Shown: positions 10,490 to 21,539 of the stretch, piece after piece
Layout: the number at the start of each line of letters is the position of its first letter
How positions within the stretch are numbered: position 1 is the first letter of the stretch
Origin: Panax quinquefolius
Taxonomy: Eukaryota > Streptophyta > Magnoliopsida > Apiales > Araliaceae
Direction of reading: 5' to 3'
Assembly (NCBI GenBank): GCA_020205615.1
Contig: CM035173.1
Coordinates: forward strand, 55,189,800-55,253,799
Length of the DNA stretch: 64,000 nt
Position numbers and translations under genes: made by a program
The notes under the pieces: model-generated
The model's input: only the letters and a program-made list of their open reading frames with translations
Told to the model about the DNA's origin: nothing
Database searches by the model: none

Positions 10490-12400
10490 AATCGGTAGTT
10501 CAAGGAAGAGCGTTTGTCGTGATCTCCCAGAAAGCAAGGAACCCGAACGAGGTCATCACAGGTAAGCTTATCATAAACTCTAGAGAAGTATATACCTTAT
10601 TTGATACCGGTTCTACCCATTTTTTTATTTCTCCTACTTGCGCTCAACGTTTAAATTTGACTCCAGAGAAATTAGACTTTGACTTATCTATTGAAACTCC
10701 GTTGGGAGAAACCTTCATTACATCCATGGTTTATAAGTCTTGTTTGATTCAAATCAAGAATCAAACGTTACTGTCGATCTTATTTCTTTGAAAATACTTG
10801 CATTTGATGTGATTCTAGGGATTGATTGGTTAACTACTCATCATGCAAAAATTGATTGTTTTCGTAAGGTTGTTAGCTTTCATATTCCTAACCAACCTAT
10901 TATGCGAATTCAAGCAACCAAACCATTAAAATCAATCACTGTCATCTCAAGCCATAAAGCTATTCGTTTATTGAAAAATAGATGTCAAGCTTTCTTAGTT
11001 CATGTCACGGATCTAAACAAAAATACGTCAGTTTTGAATGATATTTCTATTGTTAATGAATTTCCTGGCGTATTCCCTGAAGAACTTCCTGGCCTACCCC
11101 CAGAGCGTGAAATTGAATTTTGTATTGACCTTGAACCTGGTACAAAACCAATTTCCAAAGCCCCATATTGAATGGCTCCTATTAAACTTCAGGAGTTAAA
11201 GACCCAACTGCAGGAATTGTTAGACATTGGTTTCATTCGTCCTAGTACTTCTCCTTGGGGTGCTCCTATTCTATTCGTGAAGAAGAAAGATGGGAGTATG
11301 TGACTTTGTATTGATTATCGGGAGTTGAATCATGTCACCATCAAAAATAGGTACCCATTGCCACGTATTGATGACCTGTTTGACCAGTTGCAAGGCGCCA
11401 AATTCTTTTCAAAGATTGATCTTTATTCCGGATATCACCAATTGAAGATTAGAACCGATGACATTCCAAAGACGGCTTTTTTTAACTCCGATGCGGGCAT
11501 TATGAATTCCTAGTCATGTCTTTTGGATTGACTAATGCTCCTGCTGCCTTCATGGATATGATGAACCGAGTATTCAAGGAATATTTAGATCACTTTGTGG
11601 TCGTCTTTATTGATGACGTCCTCATATATTCCAAAAGTCGTGAAGATTATAAGCAACACTTGAGGCTGATACTCCAAAAGCTTTGTGAAAACAAGCTTTA
11701 TGCCAAGTTGAAGAAATGCAAGTTCTAGCTGGAGGAAGTAGCATTCCTTGGGCATGTAGTATCAAGTCATGGAATATCTGTTGACCCGACAAAGATTGAA
11801 GCTATTCAAAGCTGGGAACAACTTAAATCAGTGACCAAAGTACGTAGCTTTCTCGGCTTAGTTGGTTATTATCGGAGATTCATAGAAGGGTTTTCTCGAA
11901 TCGCTACTCCATTAACTCAGATGACTCAGAAAGATACAAAATTCTGTTGGAGTGAGAAATACGAGAATGGTTTTCAAGAACTCAAGAGGAGACTCATTTC
12001 AGCACCTGTTCTGACAATACCATCTAGCTCGGAGGGATTTGTCATCTACAGTGATGCTTCGGGTAAAGGGTTAGGATGTGTTCTCATGCAACATGGGAAA
12101 GTCATAGCCTATGCCTCTCGACAACTCAAAGAATATAGAGGAATTATCCTACTCATGATCTAGAGTTGGCAATAGTCATTTTTGCACTAAAGATTTGGAG
12201 GCATTACTTGTATGGGGAGAAAGTGGAGATCTTTACGAATTATAAAAGCCTCAAATATTTCTTCACTCAAAAGGAACTCAACATGTGACAGTGTTGTTGG
12301 CTTGAACTATTGAAAGATTATGATCATACCATCCAATACCATCCTGGAAAAGCGAACGCGGTAGCTGACGCATTCAGTAGAAGATCATATGCGGATACGA
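10490..12400 (+). pseudogene. Gy-B2 protease, reverse transcriptase and RNase H
   Basis: Protease: Asp-Thr-Gly-Ser-Thr active site at about 10602-10616, family-typical VITGKLIINSREVYTLF upstream, and a frameshift near 10755. RT: from about 11190. It includes [47 protein letters not shown] and [10 protein letters not shown] (catalytic Asp pair at about 11610). RNase H: about 11990-12400 (DASGKGLG, then [14 protein letters not shown] end). Nonsense codons include TGA at 11169-11171, 11301-11303 and 12286-12288, each where relatives encode Arg. A frameshift near 11480 splits the RT and another near 12140 splits RNase H. The catalytic RT motif itself is intact, but no full-length product is possible. 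Confidence 0.88.
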
Positions 12401-12414
12401 GTGCGATATTGTAA

Positions 12415-13979
12415 ATGCAAAGACCCATTTTGTATGACTTACAAAGGATGGAGATAGAGATAAAGACTCCAGGGACCCATGTGATGATGGCGAATATACG
12501 AGTAGAACCAACTTTAATCGATAAAGTTAAAGCTGCTCAAGCTACAGACCTGGAGCTTATGCGTATGAGGAAGAAAGTGCAAGAAGGTGCTATGCCAGAA
12601 GTAAGAATAGATGAAGAAGGAATACTTCAAGTCAACTCCAGACTCTATGTTCCTAACGACCCTGAGTTAAAGTATAAAATCATGATGGAGGCGCACAACA
12701 CACCGTTTGCAATCCATCCTGGGAGTACCAAAATGTATCATGATCTTCGACATACATTTTGGTGGGGCAATATAAAGAGAGAGATAACGCTGTTTATCTC
12801 AAGGTGTTTAACTTGTCAACGAGTCAAGGCAGAGCATCAAGTACCAAAACGTCCATTGCAACCACTTGAAATTATAGAATGGAAGTGGGAGCATATTACC
12901 ATGGATTTCGTTACTGGTCTTCCCAAGGTTTCTCAAGGCGTAGATGCAATTTGGGTCATTGTTGATAGATTGACCAAGTCTGCTCATTTCTTACCTATAC
13001 GAGAAACTTATACACTTGAACGTCTTGCTCGTATGTACATAAACAAGGTTGTAAGATTGCATGGTATGCTAGTATCCATAGTTTCTGATCGAGACCCAAG
13101 ATTCAATTCACGATTTTGGGTTAGTTTGCAAAAAGCTATGGGCATGGATATATGATTTAGTTCGGCATATCATCCTCAGACGGACGGACAATCAAAGAGG
13201 ACTATTCAAACTCTTGAAGATTTATTAAGACTCTGTGTCCTTGACTTCAAGGGAAGTTGGGACAAGTTCTTACCATTTATGGAGTTTTCCTACAACAACA
13301 GTTATCAAGCAAGTATTGGCATGGCTCCATTCGAAGCGTTGTATGGAAGAAAGTGTCGTTCTCCAGTATGCTGGGATGAGGTGGGTGAAGTAACGTTGTT
13401 GGGACCTGAGTTAGTATGTATGACTACGAAAAAGATTCAAATGATCTGGAAACGTATAAAAACCTCACAAGATAACAAAAGAGTTATGTTGATCTTCATC
13501 GAAATGACGTGGAATTCGATATTGGAGATCATGTGTTGTTACGTGTTGCTCCATGGAAAGGAGTTACAAGATTTGGAAAGAGAGGAAAGCTCAATCCTCG
13601 ATTCTTTGGCCCATTTTTAATCCTCGATCGAGTAGGAACTGTGGCATATAGACTCGCTTTACTGCCAAGTATGTCTCGTGTTCATAACATTTTTCATATA
13701 TCCATGTTACGTAAATATGTGGAAGACCTGAACCCCATTATTGAGTTAGAAACAGACAAAATAGCGAAAGATTTAACGTATGAAGAGGTTCCTGTTAAAA
13801 TCTTGGATAAGAAGGAACATATTCTACGCTCCAAGGTTATACCTCAAGTCAAAGTTTTGTGGAGAAACCATAATGTTGAGGAAATGACCTGGGAGTTAGA
13901 ATCTGAAATGAAATCAAGGTATCCTTACCTCTTCGACATACCAGGTACGTACCCTAATTTCGAGGGTGAAATTTCATAA
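12415..13979 (+). pseudogene. Gy-B2 integrase and chromodomain
   Basis: A 246-codon open stretch (to 13155) covers the zinc-binding HHCC region (HPGSTKMYHDL ... CLTCQRVKAEHQ) and most of the catalytic core, with the first Asp in TMDFVTGLP and the second in SDRDPRF. A TGA at 13153-13155 interrupts it. The third catalytic residue, normally Glu in GQSERT, is Lys here (AAG 13195-13197), so the integrase would be dead even if read through. A frameshift lies at about 13450-13510. The last 156 codons (13509-13979) are open and hold the GKRGKLNPRFFGPF barrel and a chromodomain (YEEVPVKILDKKEHILRSKVIPQVKVLWRNH, W-E-L-E). It ends in TAA ten bases before the LTR. Confidence 0.9.
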
Positions 13980-13990
13980 GAAGGGGAGGT
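13978..13990 (+). other. Polypurine tract of Gy-B2
   Basis: aagaaggggaggt abuts the 3' LTR start. It is the plus-strand primer site, with the same form (aaggaggggagtt) at 37427-37439 in Gy-B and inverted at 60531-60545 in Gy-B3. Confidence 0.75.
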
Positions 13991-16650
13991 TGTAAGACCC
14001 CAACTTTTTTTTTAAGAAAGATGATTTTCCTATAAATATCATTTTTAAATATTATGGAATGAATTTTATATAATGTTATAGTTGTGGGTAATATTTATAA
14101 ATTTTGCAAAGTACGCAAGTTGTTATATAATATTCGATTGGTCGGGGAATATTCACAGGGAATATTCGTACGATGACACAATCATTGGTGGACCCCACAA
14201 CGGAATTATTGTCGGATTGAGAAAATGACAAAAATATTTTATGAAAATAATAGCGGAAGTTTTACCGTTAACTGTTGAAACACCCGGTGTTAAAAGTACA
14301 GGAATATGCGTGGTTGCATAGTAGCACATGGTATTGATTATTGATGTTTACGTGAGAAGTAACTTAGTTTTGTTCAATTATTGCTTCAGTAATTGTTGCA
14401 TAGTATCTCACGTTATTTGATTCAATTATTGTCGATATTTTATATATTATTAAATCAATAATTGAGATGACAGAGTTATTAAAATTATTATTTGCAATAT
14501 TAACGATGTCTAGAAGTTCTACCAAGGAGAGGTTTGGTCACCTAATTGCGTGCCAATAGGGAGAAATCCTTATAGGAAAGCCCCCTCTTTCCTGGGAACG
14601 ACCTGGTCGATTACTATTGTGAATTATAATAATGATGATAAATGTTGTTAAATATATTGAGGTGTCTTTTTATGAAGTCGCGAATTTTATACATATATAT
14701 AGTATATATATATATAAATTTTGTTTTATTAGTATTATTAATGTAATAAAATAGAAAAGCTTTTTATATAAAACAGACTACTTTTGTAAAGTTATTTGTT
14801 TTATTAGACTATAAATAGAATATATTATATTTTATTATGCATAGTATTTGCATAGTAAAATCTTTTAATATAAAAAAGAAATACTTTTATAAAGTTATTC
14901 ATTTTATTAGATTATAAATAGAATATATTATATTTTATTTAAAAGATTTTGTTTTATTAGAATATTTATTAATACTGCATAGTAAATCAATATGGACCGT
15001 CCGTTTAAAAGTAAATCAATCTGGACCGTTCATGAATTAGTTACTATTCAGTCCATTCTCCTATAAATAGAAGATCCTTCATCATTTCTTACGAATTCAC
15101 TGAAACTCTAGAGAGAGAAACTATAGAGAGTAAGAAGAAAAGTATTCTGCTACTTCACTACTCCTATATCCAGTTACATCTAAGGTAAGGGGTATTATTT
15201 CTTTCGTATTCATGAAAAAAACTTCTGTTATTCCATTCTTTATTATTACATTGGAATAACTCAGATATCTGCTGAACTACCCTATACTTGGTGAAATTCT
15301 TTTGTTATTCCATTCTTTATCATTATGTTGGAATAACTCTATCTATGCAATCTTTGCATACATGGTGAAATTCTTCTGTTATTCCATTCTTTATTATTTT
15401 GTTGGAACATCCTGTCTGTGCGTTTACGCATGACCTGGTTCCATTATTTATTATTCTATTGGAATATCTTGTCTGTATTCTTCTGCATGACACGGTTCTA
15501 TCATGTATGCGTAAGCGTTACGCACGACTGAGTTCCATTATTTATTATTACATTGGAATAACTTTTCTGCATGCGATCTATCACATGCCTGGTGATTTCT
15601 TTTGTTATTCCATTCTTTATTATACTCAGTTGGTTAAAGTTTTGACTTTTATACTCCATGAAATTAGTGGAATATCCTTGATATTTGCGTTTCATCCAGT
15701 ATCTTTTCATGGAAATATTATTCTGAGCATTCTTGAATTTTACTCTACAAAGAAGTATCATGTTAACAATTTGGACGTTATTGGTTCCTGGATAAATTAA
15801 TTCTTGAACTTGTTTTATTGAATTCTTATATCATTGTCATCATCCTCATGTTTATATTATGTTGAAAGTCATCTATGGCCTGTAGTGCATAGATGGACTT
15901 GGTATGATTATGACCAAGGATTATTCGGTATAATCATGACCGTAATGTTACAAATGATGTGTTAAAAATCCTCATTGGCCCGTAGTGCATTGATGGACAG
16001 TTATTGGCATGATCATGACCATTGATGAATACACGAATATCCTTGGCCCGTAGTGCATGGATAATTTGTGGTCGTGATACTAGTGAATATCCTTGGCCGT
16101 AGTACAGGGATGATGTGGATTATTTATTAAGCTGAGTCTCAGCGATAAAAGTGATGAAAAACCTTTTTAAATCATAAAAGATAGTAGATTTTATTCTCTA
16201 CTTAACTCTTTTAATGGATTGCTAGTTTCGCTGCAGTTAAACTTGATGTTTGTTATATTTTATCAGTTTAACACTGTGGAAGGCTAACGTTAATTTATTC
16301 TGCATTATCTTAGTCATAATATTTCTAACTGGGCTAGTTGAGTTCGCCCTTTCTTTCACTGTTCTCTTCAGGAAATGAGAACGTAGCCGGGACTAGTCGG
16401 GGAACGGAGTGACGGTCTAGATGATTGTATTAGTAGTCCTCACTATTCTATAAAATAGTGTGATAATAAATGTAATGAGGACTTCATTGAGTTTGTATAC
16501 TGTCTAGATGACAATATACATATTAAAACTCATAGATTATGTTTTGTCGTATTTTACATGACTGTTGTATAATTAAGTTGTATTTGAATTTTGTACCATG
16601 TATTTGGCGACTCAAGATGGGTGATGTATACCTATTTTGGGGGCGTCACA
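13991..16650 (+). repeat. 3' LTR of Gy-B2
   Basis: 2660 bp, tgtaagacccc to gggggcgtcaca. It is collinear with 6602-9302, including TATA box (15062-15069), donor-like AAG/GTAAGG (15185), tandem hairpin units (about 15219-15620) and ggcccgtagtgca repeats. It differs by scattered substitutions and small indels, some within the tandem array. The 133-codon ORF at 15399-15800 is LTR sequence and not a gene. Confidence 0.9.
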
Positions 16651-16880
16651 GTAAATAAGAATTTTTTTTCAACCGATAGAATTCGCCCGTGAAATTTCTC
16701 ATGTGCAGTCTGTGATTTTCTAAATTCAAATAGTATCCTTTTATTCTCCTATAAATAGGATGTTTAGTTTAGAATTAAAAATCACACTAGAATCAGAGAA
16801 TTCTTCTTTTATAATATTGAGCGTTTTTCTTTAGAGTTTAAGGAAACTTTGAGTGTAGAAAACAGTATAATCCCCGTAAG
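16651..16880 (+). repeat. Foreign LTR promoter fragment between Gy-B2 and Gy-A LTR
   Basis: About 230 bp resemble the Gy-B 3' LTR at about 38470-38690 (shared attcgcccgtga, attctcctataaatag, atcacactagaatcagagaattcttctt, actttgagtgtag). They do not resemble the Gy-A LTR expected here. The fragment has an intact TATA box (16750-16757). It replaces roughly 1 kb of Gy-A LTR (24790-25805 in the 3' copy). It joins Gy-A LTR sequence at about 16881 (tacgtgaagtccc). Confidence 0.65.
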
Positions 16881-17449
16881 TACGTGAAGTCCCTATAGTA
16901 TAACTGTTTAGGTTAAAGTTGAAAGATTACTTGTAACCGTAGACATAGTTCGTGGTCTTATGACCCTCAGATATATTTAATATTTTGATTTCAGTTTTTG
17001 GTTATCATTGATAGAGTATTATTCAGTTTTGATGAGCCTATTCATTGGCAGTTATTATTCTCTTATTGATTCATTGTTATATCTAGTGAGCATTTGTTTT
17101 GCTCACTCTTGCATATATATATACTCATTGCAGCTAAAGTTGAGAAGTTTGATGAGCCTATGACTATTAAAGGAAAGGGAAAAATGTGCAAGTGATGAAG
17201 ACTTGTAATTTCATTTATTGTCACGATGATAGACTTTATATTTAATGATGTTATGTAATTATTTTATTTTCGCACTTGATTGATGTTCAAGGTTAGACAA
17301 CCTGGGGAGACTTTTTGATTAATGATGTAACCCTTTTAAAGGGAGGATTTATGATTTAATTTTATTATATTTGGGAAGTAGATATGAATGAATGGAAAGT
17401 GAACGCCAAATCTTGTGGAAATGAAGCACCTGGATTTTGGGGTGTCACA
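16881..17449 (+). mobile_element. 5' LTR of Gy-A, second part
   Basis: It matches the 3' LTR at 25805-26130 and 35693-35938: gtgaagtccc, cttatgacc, gagcatttgttttgctcactcttgcatatatata, gcagctaaagttgagaag, and the terminal ggggtgtcaca. The block gcagctaaagttgag is shared with Gy-A' and, in variant form, with Gy-C. No gene is seen. Confidence 0.82.
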
Positions 17450-17470
17450 AGTTGGTATCAAATATTTAGG
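17450..17470 (+). other. Primer binding site of Gy-A
   Basis: agttggtatcaaatattt follows the LTR end. It is a Met-tRNA type core (tggtatca), one base removed from the LTR as in Gy-C. Confidence 0.75.
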
Positions 17471-17652
17471 TTATGAACCTTATGTGGGGAAAGCCTTAGG
17501 AAGTAACCTTTGAAAAGATAGTGGTGATAAACTCTTATCGAGTTTTAAGGGAAAAGTAATAAAACACTTATATGCTTATGTGATTACAACTTATGTGCTC
17601 GTAAGTGTCGAGTAGTAATGATTAGTAATTAAAACTTAAAAATTTTGTTGTC

Positions 17653-17658
17653 AGGATG
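17653..17658 (+). promoter_or_regulatory. Acceptor-like site before Gy-A accessory ORF
   Basis: aaaattttgttgtCAG/gATG: T-rich run and CAG one base before the ATG at 17656. Gy-C has the counterpart gtgttgttgTAG/gATG at 44703-44708. The match between two diverged elements is the reason to take it seriously. Confidence 0.45.
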
Positions 17659-18444
17659 GCTAATGTAGGAAAATCCAGTCAGGCTTGGGAGGAAGGACCC
17701 TAGATGCCTAGAGAGGAGGAGCCTCGAGATATTCAGGTGATTTGGGAACAACTACTACCACGGGAATCATCTCCGTTGGTCACAATGGTTGAGCATGAGG
17801 GTTTACCTGATGAGGATGATGAGATAGAGACGGACGAGGAAGACCCCGTTGAGCTGCCACAGTCGAATGAGGATGACAAAAATGAGGAGGAAGAGATTCC
17901 ACTGAACTCGATCGCTGCTCGTATGTACGATGAAGTATACGACCACAATGTGGAGCTTCAGGATACTGTTGAGGAGTTAGAAGAGATAGTAGCTGAACAA
18001 CAGACCTCGATGGCACAGAAGGATGACGAGATCCAAGATCGAGAGGAACGTCTGAATAATGTCGAAGAGAAGCTGATCCACACTGAAGGAGAGAATGAAC
18101 GAATGATAGAGGAGATTGTAGAGCTGAGGAACAAGTTGAAAGAAAAATCAACTAAGAGGGCAAGAGCCGAAGATGCGTACGAGGAAGCTTATCAATGAGT
18201 CGGGATAGCAGAGAGAGACGCACAAGCAAAGAGGATTAAGATGGAGGAGATGAATAACGTGTTAAACGCCGTGATTAATCGAGCTCAAGATCGGGTCATG
18301 GGTTATCCGATTCAGTTCGAGACACTGCCATCATTCATATTAGATCGCCGAACAATGTTCCGGATTATGGAAGAAGAGCGTCGTAAGGCTACACAGTATC
18401 TTAGTAGGACATCGTGGGGAATGTACTTGATATGCGATTATTAA
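17656..18444 (+). pseudogene. Gy-A accessory pre-gag ORF: acidic and coiled-coil protein
   Basis: An extra ORF of 263 codons between primer site and gag. I do not recognise the family. From the ATG at 17656 one frame runs to TAA at 18442-18444. It is interrupted only by an in-frame TAG (17701-17703) and TGA (18196-18198), with no frameshift, which is better preservation than gag or pol here. Residues about 40-80 are very acidic (PDEDDEIETDEEDPVE, then DDKNEEEE). Residues about 95-170 form a predicted coiled coil (HNVELQDTVEELEEIVAEQQ, later ENERMIEEIVELRNKLKEK). After the second stop the text continues KRIKMEEMNNVLNAVINRAQ. Gy-C has an equivalent ORF at the same place. A role in particle assembly, RNA handling or host-factor binding is only a guess. 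Confidence 0.7.
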
Positions 18445-18722
18445 TATGATAAATAATATGTAAATCCATGGTGATATATAATCAATGGGATATGATGATG
18501 ATGAAGTTATCCTAAAACTTTAGTAGTTCAGGAAAGTAATGTAAATAGCAGTGATGTTATTGTTCTTATGTTTTCAAAAAGATTATGAATGAATAAAAGA
18601 TATTATTTTATTTTATTCAAAGTGTTATGTGTTATGTGACAATTTCTTTTATGGGGTGCAAGTTAAGTAGAAAATACTTAAACGAATTGAATAATAATCT
18701 AATGAGTATATTTTAACAGAAG
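18445..18722 (+). other. Spacer between accessory ORF and gag of Gy-A
   Basis: 278 bp, AT-rich, no ORF. It ends in gagtatattttaaCAG/aagATG, an acceptor-like site (AG at 18718-18719) directly before the gag start. The Gy-C spacer is almost the same length (282 bp, 45362-45643) and ends in ctatttaatCAG/aaa, again an acceptor-like sequence. Confidence 0.5.
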
Positions 18723-19700
18723 ATGCCTCCAAGACGTCAACCATGACAGAGGACCCCTAAGGGATCTACCACTAACAACAATGTTGAGGTTAACCCAGTT
18801 CAACAGCTAGTAACATTACTGACGAGAGCATTGCAGAATCAACCATAGAATCAAGCTACAACTTTTAAGGACTTCAAGGCGGTTGGACCACCAGAATTCT
18901 GTGGGTCCATGAATGCAGTTGAGGCACATACATGGATCATGGAGATAGAGAAAGTTTTCGATGTTGCTAGAGTAGGTGAGAATCAGAAGACTGCTTTTGC
19001 AACGTTTATGTTGAAATCAAAGGCTGGTTATCGGTGGCAAGCCAATAAAACTCGAGGAGGTCAAGGGGTAATGACTTGGGATAGGTTTAAGGAGATATTT
19101 TTTGAGACTTATTTCCCAGAGAGTTCAAAGAATCAGTTGGAGGGGCAATTTCTAGAACTGAATAGGGATTAATGTCGGTATCAGAGTTTACCACAAAATT
19201 TAACGAATTGGCAAGGTTTGCGCCATATCAAGTCAACACAGATGAGTGCAAGGCTAAGAGGTTTGAACAGGGACTGAAACCCTGGTTGTACAGTAGAGTC
19301 TCCATCTTTCTGCTGAAGACATTTACAGCGGTGCTGGAGAAGGCAATTCTCGCTGAAGGTGGAGGCGGTAATAAAGTACAATCAAGAGCAGAGAAAGAAG
19401 AAGAATGAAGGCGAAGTTAAGAATGGTGGTGGTAGCAGTGGAAATGGTAATACTAATCTGAAGAGGAAGTGGAATAAAACTGTGGGAGTTGGAAACCAGC
19501 AGGGTAACCAGTAAAAGAAGAAGTTTGACGCATGTGCTACATACGGGAGGTTTCACACGGGTATGTGCTTAAGGGGGAAGCGTGTGTGCTTTAACTGTGA
19601 CCAGGAGGGTCACATTGCTCCTAATTGCAATCAACCCAAGAAGAATGTTTGTTACACCTGCGGGTCAAAGAATTATTTTGCTCGCGATTACCCTAAGAAG
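18723..19700 (+). pseudogene. Gy-A gag
   Basis: Starts ATGCCTCCAAGACG (MPPRRQ). The gag core is at about 18865-19300 (FKDFKAVGPPEFCGS, EAHTWIMEIEKVFDV, WDRFKEIFFETYFPE, then FTTKFNELARFAPYQV, RFEQGLKPWLYSRV). Stops occur near the start and at 18847. A one-base frameshift at about 19172 separates the core halves. A Gly/Lys/Asn-rich linker follows, then zinc knuckles at about 19588-19690. The first, C-F-N-C-D-Q-E-G-H-I-A-P-N-C, is intact. The second, C-Y-T-C-G-S-K-N-Y-F-A-R-D-Y, has lost its His and last Cys. Confidence 0.85.
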
Positions 19701-19789
19701 AAAGCTGGAGAGACAACTGGAAGCAAGGGAAGTGGCGGTGGAGGTACACTGACTATTGCGGGACCAACATCATCAAATAAGTCCACAGC

Positions 19790-21535
19790 CAGAACCTTCA
19801 ACATGACATTGCAAGACGCGGTGGAATCAAAAGATGTCGTGTCAGGTATTATCCCAATCAATGATATAAATGCATATGTATTATTTGATTCGGGTGCTAC
19901 TTGCTCGTTTATATCTAAAGAATTTGCTAAGAAATTAGAATTACCTAACGAAGAGTTGAATTTTCATTTACAAATAGAAATTGCGAATAGGGAGGTAATT
20001 CCTGTTAAATCTGTATTCAAGAATTGTAGGGTGAATATAAAGAGGAATGTTATGACAGTAGATTTAATTCCGATAAAACTTGGAGAGTTTGATGTAATTT
20101 TTGGAATGGATTGGCTATTCAATTATGGAATGATATTGACTGCCAAAAGAAATGTGTAAACCTTATGACTCCGTCAAAGGTAGTTTTCTATGGTAGCAAA
20201 TCGCCTAGACAAATGAGATGTTTGACAATTATGCAGGCCAGGAAGTTATTGAGTCAAGGCTGTGTAGGATACTTATCTTACATAGTCGATACTCAAAAGG
20301 AGAAGGGTGTAAAACTGGAGGAGATACCAGTGGTTAGGGATTTTGTAGATGTGTTTCTGGAAGATTTGTCAGGGCTTCCGCCTGACAGAGAAATTGAGTT
20401 CGTGATCGACTTAGCATCAGGAACTGCTCCAATATCGAAGGCCTTGTACAGAATGGCTCCGGTAGAGATAAAGGAACTGATGGTATAACTACAAGAATTG
20501 CTAGACAAGAAATATATTCAACCAAGCATATCACCGTGGGGAGCGCCGGTGTTATTCGTAAAGAAGAAGGATAGGTCAATGGGTCTATACATTGATTATA
20601 GAGAATTAAACAAAGTCACTATTAAGAATAAATATCCGTTACCAAGAATAGATGACTTGTTTGATCAATTGAAGGGTGCCAAATACTTCTCAAAAATAGA
20701 TATGAGAAGTGGGTATCACCAATTGAAAGTAAGAAAGGAGGATGTATCGAAGACGACATTCCGAACTCGGTACGGACATTCTAAATTTTTGGTGATGTCT
20801 TTTGGTTTAACAAACGCCCCTGCAGCGTTCATGGATTTGATGAACAGGGTGTTTAAACCATTTCTAGATAAATTTGTGGTGGTATTCATTGATGATATTT
20901 TGGTGTACTCCAAATCTCAAGAAGAACATGTGGAACATTTACGTTTGACGCTGGAGACACTAAGAAAAGAAAAGTTTTACGTAAAATTCTCTAAATGTGA
21001 ATTTTGGATGGAACGTGTACAATTTCTTAGGCATGTAATTGACAAAGATGGAATTTCAGTGGATCCATCAAAAGTTGAAGCTGTGATAAATTGGGAACAA
21101 CCAAGAACTCCATCGAAGTAAGAAGTTTCTTGGGATTGGTAGGTTATTATAGACGGTTTATTTAGGATTTTTCCAGGATTGCCACTCCATTGACAAATTT
21201 GACGTGAAAAGCTGTAAAATTTGTTTGGACGGAAAATGTGAGGAGAGTTTTACCAAGTTAAAGAAAAAGCTCAGTGTAGCACCTGTGTTGTCATTACCAG
21301 ATAATACAGGAAATTTTGTGGTGTATAGTGATGCTTCACACAAAGGATTGGGTTGTGTCCTTGTGCAGAACGACAAAGTCATTGCGTATGCATCAAGGCA
21401 ATTGAAAGATTACAAGAAAAGGTATCCGACTCATGACTTAGAATTGGTTGCGGTGGTGTTTGCTCTGAAGATACGGAGACATTATCTCTATGGAGAGAAG
21501 TGTGAGATCTACACAGACCATAAGAGTGAAGTATA
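19790..21535 (+). pseudogene. Gy-A protease, reverse transcriptase and RNase H
   Basis: Protease at about 19795-20155, with the active site Asp-Ser-Gly-Ala (about 19889-19900) in LFDSGATCSFIS. RT begins near 20380. An in-frame TAA at 20486-20488 precedes a 207-codon open stretch (20498-21121) with [47 protein letters not shown] and [10 protein letters not shown] (catalytic Asp pair intact). A one-base loss at about 21115 shifts the frame at the RT-RNase H joint, and a further shift lies near 21230. RNase H retains its acidic residues ([22 protein letters not shown]). A -1 type damage near 21530 leads into the integrase frame. Confidence 0.88.
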
Positions 21536-21539
21536 TTTT

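Larger units (their letters stand above)
6602..16650 (+). mobile_element. Gy-B2: complete Ty3/gypsy chromovirus (Tekay/Del type)
   Basis: A structurally complete element with two long, closely similar LTRs (6602-9302 and 13991-16650), a Met-tRNA-type primer site, gag, protease, RT, RNase H, integrase, chromodomain and a polypurine tract. LTR ends are TGTAAGACCCC and GGGGGCRTCACA. It lies inside the 5' LTR of Gy-A. No target duplication is visible: the left flank is tgcgc and the right flank gtaaa. The right flank is itself foreign to Gy-A (see 16651-16880). All genes carry stops, so it depended on other copies or died after insertion. It is a young relative of Gy-B, the element at the base of the nest. 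Confidence 0.92.
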
